DNA of 64,000 nt from NCBI RefSeq assembly GCF_003019255.1, contig NZ_CP027846.1, positions 1,364,001-1,428,000 on the forward strand, written 5' to 3'. The notes under the pieces are model-generated. The model had not been told where the DNA came from. It searched no databases and saw only the letters and a program-made list of their open reading frames with translations. Positions 9,491 to 19,158 of the stretch are shown here, one piece after another. The position numbers were made by a program, and so were the translations under genes. This stretch comes from Staphylococcus kloosii. Lineage in GTDB: Bacteria; Bacillota; Bacilli; Staphylococcales; Staphylococcaceae. Position 1 is the first letter of the stretch, and every line of letters starts with the position of its first letter.

Positions 9491-9568
9491 GTAGGTGTTA
9501 TTACACCATTTATCTCCATTAGTAACACATAGGGTTAAGGGACAATCGCAAAAGCGATTGTCTTTTTT
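9491..9568 (+). ncRNA. Candidate small RNA A (related to the one at 24414)
   Basis: A TATAAT (9481-9486) precedes a perfect 5' stem-loop GGTGT-TATT-ACACC (9494-9507), a pyrimidine-rich single-stranded part (ATTTATCTCC), and a textbook terminator GACAATCGC-AAAA-GCGATTGTC (9541-9562) followed by T6. About 78 nt. No ORF with a binding site lies inside. The 5' hairpin and following 18 bases match the candidate RNA at 24414. Base pairing of the CUCC part with ribosome binding sites is plausible. Confidence 0.6.
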
Positions 9569-9975
9569 GGTTTTAATATATATAAAATATGTATCTTCTT
9601 AAGTACTTAAACTTCTTTATTAAATGCTTTTAATTATCGTTATTTAAAATAAAGCTCTTAATAAAATTGCTGCAAATATTAAGCAATGCTACTGCTCGTC
9701 GCTTCTTTTTTACTTTTTATGAACTTAATTTTACTTTGCTTTGCAAAATTAAATTTCATAGTTTAAATAGTGCTATAATGCCAATGTATATAAACATAAA
9801 AATATATTATGTTTATATTTACTATTTAATTTCTTATTAATTAAAATAGAAATTAAATATGCTTGTTCGATGTTCTCGAGAATGAAAATAGAAAGAGAGA
9901 TAGGAGCGTGACATGTTTGGAGACATAAAATTAGAACTCAAATATGACCATTAAATAGTAGTTATAGGAGGCAAC
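9569..9975 (+). promoter_or_regulatory. Capsule operon upstream region
   Basis: No convincing protein gene. TATAAT at 9774-9779 is a possible -10. A 10-bp perfect palindrome TTCTCGAGAA lies at 9873-9882. A 13-codon ORF (9913-9954, MFGDIKLELKYDH) with AGGAG upstream could be a leader peptide just before capA. Near 9725-9755 TTAATTTT/AAAATTAA can form a weak hairpin. The S. aureus cap promoter is also known to contain a 10-bp inverted repeat; I cannot say whether this one corresponds. Confidence 0.4.
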
Positions 9976-10650
9976 ATGAATAGTACTTTAAATTTATTAG
10001 AAATTAGGAAAATAGTTAGAAAGAACATCGTTTTGCTCATAACTGTGCCGCTTATTTTTTTGTTTATTAGTATCGTCATAACAAATTACTTTATTGATGA
10101 TAAATATGTAGCGAAAACACAATTATTAGTATATGAAAAAAAGACACAGCCTCTAAACTTTAATAATAAAGTACAAGAAATTCAATCAAATTTACAACTC
10201 GTAAATACGTATTCAGAAATTATTAAAAGTCCTAGAATTTTAGACAAAGTTGCTAAAGACAGCAATATAATATATGAGGCAGATGCATTAGCTAAAATGT
10301 TAACTGTAACGAATCAGACGGACACACAAATTTTAAATATAGCGATTCAAAGTAAAAATGCCAAAGAAGCTGAGCGTATCGCAAATAATGTAGCAAAGAC
10401 TTTCCAAAAAGAAATACCTAAGATTATGGATGTAAATAATGTATCTATATTATCAAATGCAAATAATTCTGCTGTACAGGTATCACCTAAATTATTAATC
10501 AACGCAACTATTGGTTTTACAAGTGGTGCAGTGTTAACGATTATTATGATAGTAATTAGACATTTAACAGATAAACGAATAAAAAATGAAACAGATGTAA
10601 AAGAAAACTTAGATATTCCTGTACTTGGATTAATTCAAAAATATGATTGA
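9976..10650 (+). CDS. capA: CapA: capsule chain-length/kinase-activating membrane protein
   Basis: A 224-residue Wzz-type protein with membrane segments at about residues 20-40 and 173-197 and an extracytoplasmic loop between. In staphylococci CapA is the membrane activator of the separate kinase CapB, together controlling capsule chain length. TAGGAGG lies before the ATG. It is the first gene of a 13-gene plus-strand operon. The cytoplasmic C-terminal tail (about 27 residues) is where the family contacts CapB. Confidence 0.9.
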   Translation: MNSTLNLLEIRKIVRKNIVLLITVPLIFLFISIVITNYFIDDKYVAKTQLLVYEKKTQPLNFNNKVQEIQSNLQLVNTYSEIIKSPRILDKVAKDSNIIYEADALAKMLTVTNQTDTQILNIAIQSKNAKEAERIANNVAKTFQKEIPKIMDVNNVSILSNANNSAVQVSPKLLINATIGFTSGAVLTIIMIVIRHLTDKRIKNETDVKENLDIPVLGLIQKYD

Positions 10651-10663
10651 GAAGAGGGCAAAA

Positions 10664-11350
10664 ATGTTTAAAAAAACTGTAAAGAATACATCAAATCTAT
10701 TTGTACATCATAATCCTAAATCTGTGATAAGTGAAAAGTTTAAAACAATTCGATCTAATATAATGTTTTCGAACGCTACAAAAAGTATTTTAATCACGTC
10801 TGAAAAGCCTTTATCTGGAAAAACGACAATTTCTTCAAATATCGGTGTGACATATGCTCAAGCAGGTTATAGAACGTTAATTATTGATGGTGATATGCGT
10901 AAACCGTCACAACATTATGTGTTTAATTTATCAAATTCTGCAGGTTTGTCGAATTTAATTATTAATAAAGCAACTTTTAAAGAAGCTATTAAAAGCACTG
11001 AAATAGAAAATTTGCATGTATTAACGTCAGGCATTGTACCTCCGAATCCGTCTGAATTAATTGGTTCAAAAAGGTTTGTTGAAATTTATAAAACGCTAGA
11101 AGAAATTTATGATTTTATAATTATTGATACGCCACCTATTAATGCAGTTACAGATGCTCAATTATTTGCACAAGTAGCTAAACATAGCATTTTAGTTATT
11201 GATGTACAAAGAAATGATAGGGATGAAGTGAAAAAAGCTAAAGATTTATTAGATGCTGCGGGAGCAAAAATTATCGGGGCCATTCTTAATAAAGCTTCAT
11301 TAGACAATACGTCGGATTATTACTATTACTATGGAAAAGATAAACAATGA
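10664..11350 (+). CDS. capB: CapB: capsule tyrosine kinase (BY-kinase)
   Basis: A 228-residue bacterial tyrosine kinase. Walker A is SGKTT in SEKPLSGKTT, Walker A' is LIIDGDMRKP, Walker B is FIIIDTPP, and the C-terminus has the autophosphorylated Tyr cluster (DYYYYYGKDKQ). Start ATG 10664 has GAGGG five to eight bases upstream and gives the same 228-residue length as S. aureus CapB; an ATG at 10643 inside capA lacks a binding site. It works with CapA and is dephosphorylated by CapC, whose gene overlaps by four bases. Confidence 0.92.
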   Translation: MFKKTVKNTSNLFVHHNPKSVISEKFKTIRSNIMFSNATKSILITSEKPLSGKTTISSNIGVTYAQAGYRTLIIDGDMRKPSQHYVFNLSNSAGLSNLIINKATFKEAIKSTEIENLHVLTSGIVPPNPSELIGSKRFVEIYKTLEEIYDFIIIDTPPINAVTDAQLFAQVAKHSILVIDVQRNDRDEVKKAKDLLDAAGAKIIGAILNKASLDNTSDYYYYYGKDKQ

Positions 11351-12096
11351 TAGATATACATAATCATATTTTACCTGGTATTGATGATGGTCCGAAAGAT
11401 ATTGCACAGTCAATCGATTTGTTGCAACAAGCTAAGTCACAAGGTATAACAGGCATTATAGCTACGCCACATCATTTAAGTCCAAGATACACGAATAACA
11501 TTCAAAATGTTAAGTCATTAATTAATGAAATGATGCAAATCCCAGCAATTAGAAATATCGGTATAACTATATACCATGGACAAGAAATAAGGTTAACTGA
11601 TCAAATTGTAGATGAAATTACGAAAGGGAATATCTCTGGGCTAAATGATTCGCAATATTTATTGATAGAGTTCCCATCAAATGAAGTGCCATTATATACG
11701 AAACAATTGTTTTATGAACTACAACTTATGGGATTTATACCTATTATTGCGCATCCAGAAAGAAATAAAATATTAGCTAATGATCTAAATATGCTATTTG
11801 ACTTAATTAATATAGGTGCTTTGAGTCAATTGACAGCTAGTTCACTATTAGGAAACCTAGGCAAAAAAATACAAAAAACTTCACTCAAAATGATTAGTTA
11901 TGGACTAGCGCACTTTGTGGCATCTGACGCACATCATAGCGTATCAAGACCTTTTGAAATAAAACAATTATTTAAACATAGAAAATTAAAAAAATTAAAT
12001 ACCAAAATTGAAACGATGTTTAACCATTCGCAATTAATAATTGAAAATTCAACTATAGATAAGCAGCAACCTATTAATGTTACCACCAAGAGATAA
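11347..12096 (+). CDS. capC: CapC: PHP-type tyrosine phosphatase
   Basis: A 249-residue manganese-dependent phosphatase of the PHP family (CpsB/YwqE/CapC). Metal ligands are seen in the opening MIDIHNHILPGIDDG, in ATPHH, in the HGQEIR region, in AHPER and in SDAHH. It removes phosphates from the CapB Tyr cluster. Its ATG overlaps the capB stop as ATGA, indicating translational coupling. Confidence 0.92.
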   Translation: MIDIHNHILPGIDDGPKDIAQSIDLLQQAKSQGITGIIATPHHLSPRYTNNIQNVKSLINEMMQIPAIRNIGITIYHGQEIRLTDQIVDEITKGNISGLNDSQYLLIEFPSNEVPLYTKQLFYELQLMGFIPIIAHPERNKILANDLNMLFDLINIGALSQLTASSLLGNLGKKIQKTSLKMISYGLAHFVASDAHHSVSRPFEIKQLFKHRKLKKLNTKIETMFNHSQLIIENSTIDKQQPINVTTKR

Positions 12097-12122
12097 ATTA
12101 ACACAAAGTAGAGGTGAATAGA

Positions 12123-13925
12123 ATGACACATTTCAATACTAGACAACGCTTATTCATTCTTACTGCAATAGATTCTCTCATCGTTTCATTCTCAATATTT
12201 TTAGGGTATTTTATTTTAAAACCATTCTATGAATTTTATCCTATAAAATTTTTAATATTAAGTTCCGTTATTTTACTCATATCTCATTTTGGGACCGCAT
12301 ATTTTTTCGGTCTTTATCATAGAGCATGGGAATATGCGAGTATTAGTGAACTAATGATTATAGTTAGATCAATTACGACATCAATATTAATTACCGCAAC
12401 AATCGTGTCTTTAATTTTGTGGACCCATCTATTTATTAGATTGTACTTTATTACATGGATGTTGCATTTAATTTTTATTGGTGGTTCTCGCATGTTTTGG
12501 AGAGTTTATAGTAAAAAGGTGATTGGTCAGCCATTAAAGAAAAAGCCAACATTGATAGTTGGTGCAGGCCAAAGTGCATCATTATTGTTAAGACAAATGA
12601 GTAATATGGCTATGGAACCGGTGTTGGCTGTAGATGATAATCCTAACAAACAAAAGATGGTATTAATAGACGGCGTGAAAGTACAAGGGACGATAGCACA
12701 AATACCTGAGTTAATAGATAAATACAAAATCCAAAAGTTAGTCGTAGCAATCCCATCTCTTGAACAATCTAAACTGGCGAGTATTAATGATATGTGTAAC
12801 GAAGCTGGAATAGATCTTTTTAAGATGCCCAATATTAATGATGTATTATCAGGGGAACTTGAAGTAAATCAATTGAAAAAAGTAGACGTCGAAGACTTGT
12901 TAGGTAGAGATCCTGTCGAATTAGATATGGCGCAAATAGCTAAAGGTTTAACGAACCAAACTGTGTTAGTCACTGGTGCTGGTGGTTCAATAGGTTCAGA
13001 AATATGTCGTCAAATATGTAATTTTCGGCCTCAAAAAGTAATTTTATTAGGTCATGGTGAAAACAGTATTTATTTAATTAATCAGGAACTAGTGAATAAA
13101 TTTAAAAACGCAATAGAAATAATTCCAATTATCGCCGATATTCAAAATAAAAAGCAAATGGCTACAATAATTAATAAATACAAACCACATGCAATCTATC
13201 ATGCTGCGGCGCATAAACATGTACCATTGATGGAATCAAATGTAGAAGCGGCATTTAAAAATAATGTTATAGGTACGAAGAATGTTGCTGAACTAGCTAA
13301 AGCTGCGCACGTTAAAAAGTTTGTGATGATTTCGACCGATAAAGCTGTTAACCCAACTAATGTGATGGGGGCTAGCAAACGTATTGCAGAAATGATAGTG
13401 CAGAGTCTTAATGATAATAAGAGTCCGACTCAATTTGTTGCTGTTAGATTTGGTAACGTGCTTGGTTCGAGAGGTTCGGTTATTCCTTTATTTAAAAAGC
13501 AAATTGAACAAGGCGGTCCCGTTACAGTTACTCATCCAGACATGACGAGATATTTCATGACTATACCGGAAGCAGCAAGATTAGTGTTACAAGCAGGAGC
13601 GCTTGCAAAAGGCGGTGAAATCTTTGTGTTAGACATGGGAGAGCCAGTAAAAATTGTCGATTTAGCTAAGAACTTAATTAAATTAAGCGGGAAAAATAGT
13701 AACGACATTAAAATTGAATATTCTGGGATTCGACCTGGAGAGAAATTATTTGAAGAGTTATTGAATGACGATGAGGTACACCCTCAACAAATATACGACA
13801 AAATATATATAGGAAAATCAAAAGTATTTGAATCTGCAAAATTATATCAATGTATTAAACAAATAGGATTAGGCGACATCGATATTATAAGTTTTGCTAA
13901 AAGAAGTGAAAAATATCTTGAATAA
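12123..13925 (+). CDS. capD: CapD/PglF-type membrane UDP-GlcNAc 4,6-dehydratase
   Basis: A 600-residue membrane-bound nucleotide-sugar dehydratase. Residues about 10-135 hold four membrane segments; a Rossmann-like domain follows; the catalytic SDR domain starts at about 280 with VLVTGAGGSIGSE. The active-site block STDKAVNPTNVMGASK shows the Met-in-place-of-Tyr arrangement typical of CapD, WbpM and PglF. It converts UDP-GlcNAc to the 4-keto-6-deoxy sugar. With the PglE- and PglD-like genes downstream this is the first step to UDP-diacetylbacillosamine rather than only QuiNAc/FucNAc. ATG 12123 follows AGAGGTG at the right spacing; an upstream GTG at 12114 overlaps that site. Confidence 0.9.
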   Translation: MTHFNTRQRLFILTAIDSLIVSFSIFLGYFILKPFYEFYPIKFLILSSVILLISHFGTAYFFGLYHRAWEYASISELMIIVRSITTSILITATIVSLILWTHLFIRLYFITWMLHLIFIGGSRMFWRVYSKKVIGQPLKKKPTLIVGAGQSASLLLRQMSNMAMEPVLAVDDNPNKQKMVLIDGVKVQGTIAQIPELIDKYKIQKLVVAIPSLEQSKLASINDMCNEAGIDLFKMPNINDVLSGELEVNQLKKVDVEDLLGRDPVELDMAQIAKGLTNQTVLVTGAGGSIGSEICRQICNFRPQKVILLGHGENSIYLINQELVNKFKNAIEIIPIIADIQNKKQMATIINKYKPHAIYHAAAHKHVPLMESNVEAAFKNNVIGTKNVAELAKAAHVKKFVMISTDKAVNPTNVMGASKRIAEMIVQSLNDNKSPTQFVAVRFGNVLGSRGSVIPLFKKQIEQGGPVTVTHPDMTRYFMTIPEAARLVLQAGALAKGGEIFVLDMGEPVKIVDLAKNLIKLSGKNSNDIKIEYSGIRPGEKLFEELLNDDEVHPQQIYDKIYIGKSKVFESAKLYQCIKQIGLGDIDIISFAKRSEKYLE

Positions 13926-15111
13926 GAATTTTTTAGTTTATTTAGCTGGTAATGTGATTTTCGGCTTTACTCAATGGTTCGTAATCGTCTTAATCATTAA
14001 ATTTGGCACAAAGTTAGAACTCGGTGCATATACGTATGGAGTAGCTGTTATAGCACCTATACTACTGATGATGTCATATGGTTATAGCACATTAATAGTT
14101 ACGAAACCTGAACTACAAAAATCAATGATCTATCTCACACGATGGCTCAATATGACCGTTACATTCACATTGTATGGATTATTCGTTTGGTTATTGTCAG
14201 ATATAACAAGTGACTTATATAAATTAATGGCTGTAATTGCCTTAAGTAAGATTGCAGAAAGTTTAATGGAAATAGATTATAGCTATGCTATTAAGTTAAA
14301 CAAACATTGGAAAGTCGGGGTTTATAAAATTATCTTTTCACTGTTCCAGCTATGCTTAATCGTGGTGGGTTACTATAAATGCGCTAATTTATTTCTTCCA
14401 TTATTAATTTATAGTACAACAGTTATTATTTTCGCAACTTACAAAAGTAGAAGGCAGCTTAGCTTCAAAACATTTAATTGGCAACAATTGTTAATGTTAA
14501 TAAAGTTTGGGATGCCGTTGTCTATCGCTTTGTTTTTATCATCTTTAAACACCAATATACCTAAGTATGCTTTAGAGAATTATAAATCACTTGTTGATGT
14601 AGGTATCTTTAGTAGCTTAATCATTTTTTACTCAGCAGGAAATGTTTTTTATTATTCATTGTACAATTTTTTATTACCGCGTGTTGTTGATCGCCAACAC
14701 AATAGATCATTTTTACAACGACTATTATTGTTGATACTAACGGGTAACGGAGTGATTTTGCTTGGATTAATAATTTTAGAGGTTTGTTTTATAGAATCTG
14801 CTATTAAATTAGTATTTAACGCTCAATTTTTAAATTATAAAAGGGAACTTCTTATTATTATAACTAGTAGTTTTGCGGTTTATACCAGTACATTATTAGA
14901 TTTATTTATTAACACGTTCCAAAAATACACATACAATACTGTTACTCAAATTATTAGTGTGTGTGTAGTGTTTATTGGAAGCATATATTTGATTCCAATT
15001 TATTCAGTTTTTGGAGCTGCGTTAACATTTGTACTTTTTGCGATTACCGTTTTTAGTTTGAAATTGCTTATATCAATTTTCATTATTAGAGGAGTTAAAC
15101 ATGGGGATTAA
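13906..15111 (+). CDS. Capsule repeat-unit flippase (Wzx-like)
   Basis: A protein of about 401 residues with some twelve membrane segments, no large soluble domain, and the conserved opening FLVYLAGNVIFGFTQW of oligosaccharide flippases. It should move lipid-linked repeat units across the membrane. The start is uncertain: GTG 13906, TTG 13894 and TTG 13918 are all in frame and all inside the end of capD. I prefer 13906, with AAAAGAA upstream. It overlaps the next gene by 11 bases. Confidence 0.8.
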   Translation: MKNILNKNFLVYLAGNVIFGFTQWFVIVLIIKFGTKLELGAYTYGVAVIAPILLMMSYGYSTLIVTKPELQKSMIYLTRWLNMTVTFTLYGLFVWLLSDITSDLYKLMAVIALSKIAESLMEIDYSYAIKLNKHWKVGVYKIIFSLFQLCLIVVGYYKCANLFLPLLIYSTTVIIFATYKSRRQLSFKTFNWQQLLMLIKFGMPLSIALFLSSLNTNIPKYALENYKSLVDVGIFSSLIIFYSAGNVFYYSLYNFLLPRVVDRQHNRSFLQRLLLLILTGNGVILLGLIILEVCFIESAIKLVFNAQFLNYKRELLIIITSSFAVYTSTLLDLFINTFQKYTYNTVTQIISVCVVFIGSIYLIPIYSVFGAALTFVLFAITVFSLKLLISIFIIRGVKHGD

Positions 15112-16303
15112 ATCAATAATTGTTGCTTTAATTTTTCTTGCTTTATTAGTGGTATCTCTATGGCAAGGTTATGGTAATTTTTTTATTCTGATTTTTTTCA
15201 ATTTATGCGTTTTATCTTTTATGTTGGTTAAGAGATACGATATTAAATTGATAGTACTTGTTTTAATACAGTGGATTTTATATGCGTTTTTCTTAGTGAT
15301 TCATCAATATGTGCATATTTTGCCAGGTTCGGGAAACGACGATTTACGCTTTGAAAAATTAGCCGATAACTATTATTATCATTATCTTTTTGCAACCAAT
15401 GTGGATTTATTTCAGAATTCTAGAGCTTATTCACAATTTTTAGCAGTAATTTATTTTATAGGGAGACCCCATATTTTAATTCCAGGATTAGTAAACATTA
15501 CCGTACATACAGTAACAGTTATTCTACTTTATAAAATATGTATGCATGTTTTAAGTAATTCAAAAATTTCCATTATAACTGTAACGCTGTATACGTTTTA
15601 TCCTATATATATATTTACGACTGTAATTACATTAAGAGAAATGTTTATCATTATGTTTATTATGTCATTTTTACACGCACTATTAAAATTATATAAAACA
15701 AAAAATATTAGTCATTTCTTTTATGCAGTTTGTGCCATAATCATTGGCTCAATTTTTCACATTGGCTTATTAGGGTTGTTGTTGGTCTTAGCATGTTATT
15801 TTGTCGTTATATCTAATGTACATATGACATTTAGAATATTGCTAGGTATTTTGTTTATTACTAGCTTTGTTATTTTTATTGTAAATTCTAACGATGCAAA
15901 GGTACAAAATACTATTAACACAGATGACCATACGAAGATTCTAGATCTTAATTCGAGAGCAGATTATATATCTGTAAATGAGGCTAACGGTATACAAACC
16001 AAGTTGAAACAAGTGACTTATTTTTTGTTAAAACCGTTTCCGTGGGAGGTTCGCACGCTATCAGACATCATTGGATTATTTGATATTTGTGTGATTTTAG
16101 TAGCTACTTTTTTAGCAATACTATTATATAAGCATACTAAAAATAAAATGATTTTGATTGTTTTATTTACTGTTTATGGCATGTTCATCACTTTCGCAAT
16201 AGGCACGTACAATTATGGAACTGCTCTAAGACATAGGGACAAAGTAGCAATGCTTCTAACTATGTTTATAAATTACTACATATTTTACAAAAAAAGGAGG
16301 TAA
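15101..16303 (+). CDS. Capsule polymerase (Wzy/EpsG-like)
   Basis: A 400-residue protein with about ten membrane segments and one larger outward loop (GSGNDDLRFEKLADNYYYH), which resembles the EpsG/Wzy polymerase family. Its position between flippase and acyltransferase fits a polymerase joining repeat units outside the membrane. AGAGGAG precedes the ATG. Sequence conservation in Wzy is low, so the call rests on topology and context. Confidence 0.75.
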   Translation: MGIKSIIVALIFLALLVVSLWQGYGNFFILIFFNLCVLSFMLVKRYDIKLIVLVLIQWILYAFFLVIHQYVHILPGSGNDDLRFEKLADNYYYHYLFATNVDLFQNSRAYSQFLAVIYFIGRPHILIPGLVNITVHTVTVILLYKICMHVLSNSKISIITVTLYTFYPIYIFTTVITLREMFIIMFIMSFLHALLKLYKTKNISHFFYAVCAIIIGSIFHIGLLGLLLVLACYFVVISNVHMTFRILLGILFITSFVIFIVNSNDAKVQNTINTDDHTKILDLNSRADYISVNEANGIQTKLKQVTYFLLKPFPWEVRTLSDIIGLFDICVILVATFLAILLYKHTKNKMILIVLFTVYGMFITFAIGTYNYGTALRHRDKVAMLLTMFINYYIFYKKRR

Positions 16304-16308
16304 GACGT

Positions 16309-16860
16309 GTGGTATTTAAAGTACTAAGGGCCATTAGTAAATTGCTAAAGTTATTACCAGTTAATTGTCGTTACATGCTTTATGAATTAAATACAGGAAC
16401 AAATTTAAAAATACAAATTGCATTTAGATATGTTATTGTAGCAAGTTTATGCACAAAAATAGGAGATAACGTTTTTATTGGCAAGTATGTTTCTCTTAAA
16501 CATTTAAATAATATTGAATTTGGAAGCAATGTCAGTATACATGATATGTGTTATATCGATGGCTACGGTGGCATCAAGATAGGTAATGACGTATCAATAG
16601 CACACGCTTCTTCAATATTAAGTTCATCACACACTTGGCATAATAACGTTGTGCCAATTAAATATAACGACATTATTAAGGGACCTGTAATTATTTCCAA
16701 TGATGTTTGGATAGGTTGCGGGACAAGGATTTTAAGTAATGTAATGATAGAAGAAAGAACAATTATTGCAGCAGGCACCATAGTGAATAAAAATCTTCCA
16801 ACGGGTCATTTAGGTGCTGGCGTACCAATGCAAATTAAAAAGAATTTGGAGGAATTATAG
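16309..16860 (+). CDS. Left-handed beta-helix acyltransferase (capsule O-acetyltransferase)
   Basis: A 183-residue hexapeptide-repeat transferase. Repeats such as IGDNVFIG, FGSNVSI, IGNDVSI and SNDVWIG build the beta-helix; SSSHTW provides the likely catalytic His, and GVPMQI closes the domain as in CysE/NodL/WbbJ-like enzymes. An acetyl-CoA-dependent O-acetylation of the capsular sugar is the simplest role. GTG start, eight bases after AGGAGG. Tightly packed in the operon. Confidence 0.8.
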   Translation: MVFKVLRAISKLLKLLPVNCRYMLYELNTGTNLKIQIAFRYVIVASLCTKIGDNVFIGKYVSLKHLNNIEFGSNVSIHDMCYIDGYGGIKIGNDVSIAHASSILSSSHTWHNNVVPIKYNDIIKGPVIISNDVWIGCGTRILSNVMIEERTIIAAGTIVNKNLPTGHLGAGVPMQIKKNLEEL

Positions 16861-16861
16861 C

Positions 16862-17863
16862 ATGAAGGTAATCATTACCGGAGTAGCAGGTTTTATTGGT
16901 GCTCATTTAGCACGCAAGCTTATTGACAAAAACATTATTGTTATTGGTATCGATAATTTAAATGATTATTATGATGTGAATTTAAAGAAAGATAGATTAT
17001 CGATGATTGGCACAACTAATTTTAAATTTTACCAGCAAGATATTGCCGAATTAGAACAACTGCAAGAAATTTTTAAAAATGAGGAACCTAATGTTGTTAT
17101 AAATTTAGCTGCACAAGCGGGTGTAAGATACAGCTTAACGAACCCGCATACATATATTGATGCTAACGTAAAAGGTTTTATGAATATCTTGGAATGTTGT
17201 CGACATTATCAAATTGAGCATTTAATTTATGCATCTTCTAGTTCTGTATATGGTGCTAATACCCAACAACCTTTCAATGTTCATGATAGTGTCAATCATC
17301 CACTCAGTATTTATGCAGCGACAAAAAAGGCAAATGAATTAATGGCACATACTTATAGTTCTCTTTATCAATTGCCAACGACAGGGTTAAGATTTTTCAC
17401 CGTATATGGACCATGGGGTCGACCAGACATGGCATTGTTTAAATTTACAAAGGCTATCATAAATGAAGAAAAAATTGATGTTTATAATTACGGCAATATG
17501 ATGCGTGATTTTACATTTGTAGACGACATTGTGGAATCAATTTCAAGACTAGTTGAAATACCTGCAAATGAAAATAAAGCATGGGATAGTGTGAACCCGG
17601 ATCCAGCAACTTCTTTTGCACCATATAAAATTTATAACATCGGTAATAGTAAACCAGTTAAGTTGATGGATTTCGTTGAGGCTATCGAACGTAAGTTAAA
17701 TAAAAAAGCGATTAAAAATTACATGGAATTACAACCAGGAGATGTACCTGAAACATACGCAAATGTAGATGACTTGTATAGAGACATTAATTTTAAACCA
17801 CAAGTTAGTGTAGATGAAGGCGTAGGACAATTTATCGATTGGTATGTAAATTACTATAAATAA
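16862..17863 (+). CDS. capI: CapI-type UDP-uronate 4-epimerase
   Basis: A 333-residue extended SDR. It has GVAGFIGAHLA at the N-terminus, the family block DNLNDYYDVNLKKDRL, catalytic Ser/Tyr/Lys in SSSSVYG and SIYAATKKANE, and the substrate-region block RDFTFVDDIVE. CapI enzymes epimerise UDP-glucuronate or the N-acetyl analogue at C4. Next to a TviB-type dehydrogenase the likely product is UDP-GalNAcA; that is inferred. ATG 16862 follows GGAGG; the longer frame starting inside the acyltransferase is rejected. Confidence 0.88.
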   Translation: MKVIITGVAGFIGAHLARKLIDKNIIVIGIDNLNDYYDVNLKKDRLSMIGTTNFKFYQQDIAELEQLQEIFKNEEPNVVINLAAQAGVRYSLTNPHTYIDANVKGFMNILECCRHYQIEHLIYASSSSVYGANTQQPFNVHDSVNHPLSIYAATKKANELMAHTYSSLYQLPTTGLRFFTVYGPWGRPDMALFKFTKAIINEEKIDVYNYGNMMRDFTFVDDIVESISRLVEIPANENKAWDSVNPDPATSFAPYKIYNIGNSKPVKLMDFVEAIERKLNKKAIKNYMELQPGDVPETYANVDDLYRDINFKPQVSVDEGVGQFIDWYVNYYK

Positions 17864-17881
17864 AGAAAAGGAATGTTGTCA

Positions 17882-19156
17882 GTGAAAAAGAATATTGCAG
17901 TAGTGGGTTTAGGATATGTTGGACTTCCAGTAGCTGTCGCATTTGGCAAAGAAAATAAAGTAATAGGTTTTGATGTAAATACACAACGTATTGAAGAATT
18001 AAATAGTCATATTGATTGTACGAATGAAGTAACTATAAATGAATTAAAAGAAGCAAATATTAAATTTACCAATCATAAAGAGGAACTAACTACAGCAGAT
18101 TTTATAATAGTAGCTGTTCCTACACCCATAGACGAACACAATCAACCAGATTTAACACCATTAATAAAAGCAAGTGAAACAGTAGGGTCAGTATTACAAA
18201 AAGGGACTATTGTCGTCTTTGAATCTACTGTATATCCTGGTGCAACCGAAGAAGTATGTGTGCCAATTTTAGAAAAAGAATCGAAACTTGTTTACGGCAA
18301 AGATTTTTATGTAGGATATTCTCCTGAACGCATTAATCCTGGAGATACGACACACCGATTTACGACCATTAAAAAAATTGTTGCTGGTCAAAATGAGACA
18401 ATCACAAATGAGATGGCTGAAGTATATGAGTCTGTAATTGAAGCGGGTGTTTATAAGGCTTCATCGATTAAAGTAGCAGAAGCTGCTAAAGTCATAGAGA
18501 ATACACAACGCGACGTCAATATTGCCCTAATGAATGAATTGGCAATTATTTTTAATCAATTAGATATAGATACATCAGAAGTGTTAAAAGCAGCAGGAAC
18601 AAAATGGAACTTTTTAAATTTCAAACCTGGTCTTGTCGGAGGGCATTGTATTGGTGTTGACCCATATTATTTAACTTACAAAGCAGAATCTATAGGGTAT
18701 CATCCTGAAGTTATTTTGTCTGGCAGAAGAATAAATGATAATATCGCCAAATTTATCGCTTTAAATATTATAAAAGCATTGATTAAACAAGGTATAACAA
18801 TTCAAGGTGCCAAAGTTAACGTCTACGGGCTTACGTTTAAAGAAAACTGCCCAGATTTAAGAAACACAAAAGTGATTCAAGTAATTAAAGAGCTTAAAGA
18901 ATATGGGTTAGAGATATATAGTCATGATCCGGTTGCTGATAAGGTAGAAGCTACGAAAATTTATGGTATTGAGTTACAAGACTTTGAAACACTGCCACAA
19001 GCAGATGTAGCAATTTTTGCGGTAGCACATGATTTATACTTACAACAAAAACAAAGTTATTTAAATCTCATAAAAGATAAAGGTGTTATTTGCGATGTTA
19101 AAGCTATAATTGCTGACGACGATGTTAAAGCAACCCAATATCTTTGGAGGTTATAA
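17882..19156 (+). CDS. capL: TviB/CapL-type UDP-GlcNAc 6-dehydrogenase
   Basis: A 424-residue UDP-sugar dehydrogenase. GLGYVGLP is the NAD site, the central block reads KVAEAAKVIENTQRD, and the catalytic Cys is in GGHCIGVDPYYL. Throughout it closely follows the Vi-antigen enzyme TviB, including NLELAI-like MNELAIIFNQLDIDT and KWNFLNFKPGLV. It should oxidise UDP-GlcNAc to UDP-GlcNAcA, feeding the CapI epimerase. GTG 17882 is preferred because AAGGA lies nine bases upstream; an ATG at 17873 abuts that site directly. Confidence 0.88.
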   Translation: MKKNIAVVGLGYVGLPVAVAFGKENKVIGFDVNTQRIEELNSHIDCTNEVTINELKEANIKFTNHKEELTTADFIIVAVPTPIDEHNQPDLTPLIKASETVGSVLQKGTIVVFESTVYPGATEEVCVPILEKESKLVYGKDFYVGYSPERINPGDTTHRFTTIKKIVAGQNETITNEMAEVYESVIEAGVYKASSIKVAEAAKVIENTQRDVNIALMNELAIIFNQLDIDTSEVLKAAGTKWNFLNFKPGLVGGHCIGVDPYYLTYKAESIGYHPEVILSGRRINDNIAKFIALNIIKALIKQGITIQGAKVNVYGLTFKENCPDLRNTKVIQVIKELKEYGLEIYSHDPVADKVEATKIYGIELQDFETLPQADVAIFAVAHDLYLQQKQSYLNLIKDKGVICDVKAIIADDDVKATQYLWRL

Positions 19157-19158
19157 TA

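Noticed and set aside
11934..12146. Minus-strand hydrophobic frame over the capC/capD junction
   Set aside because: Overlaps two clear capsule genes and has no binding site.
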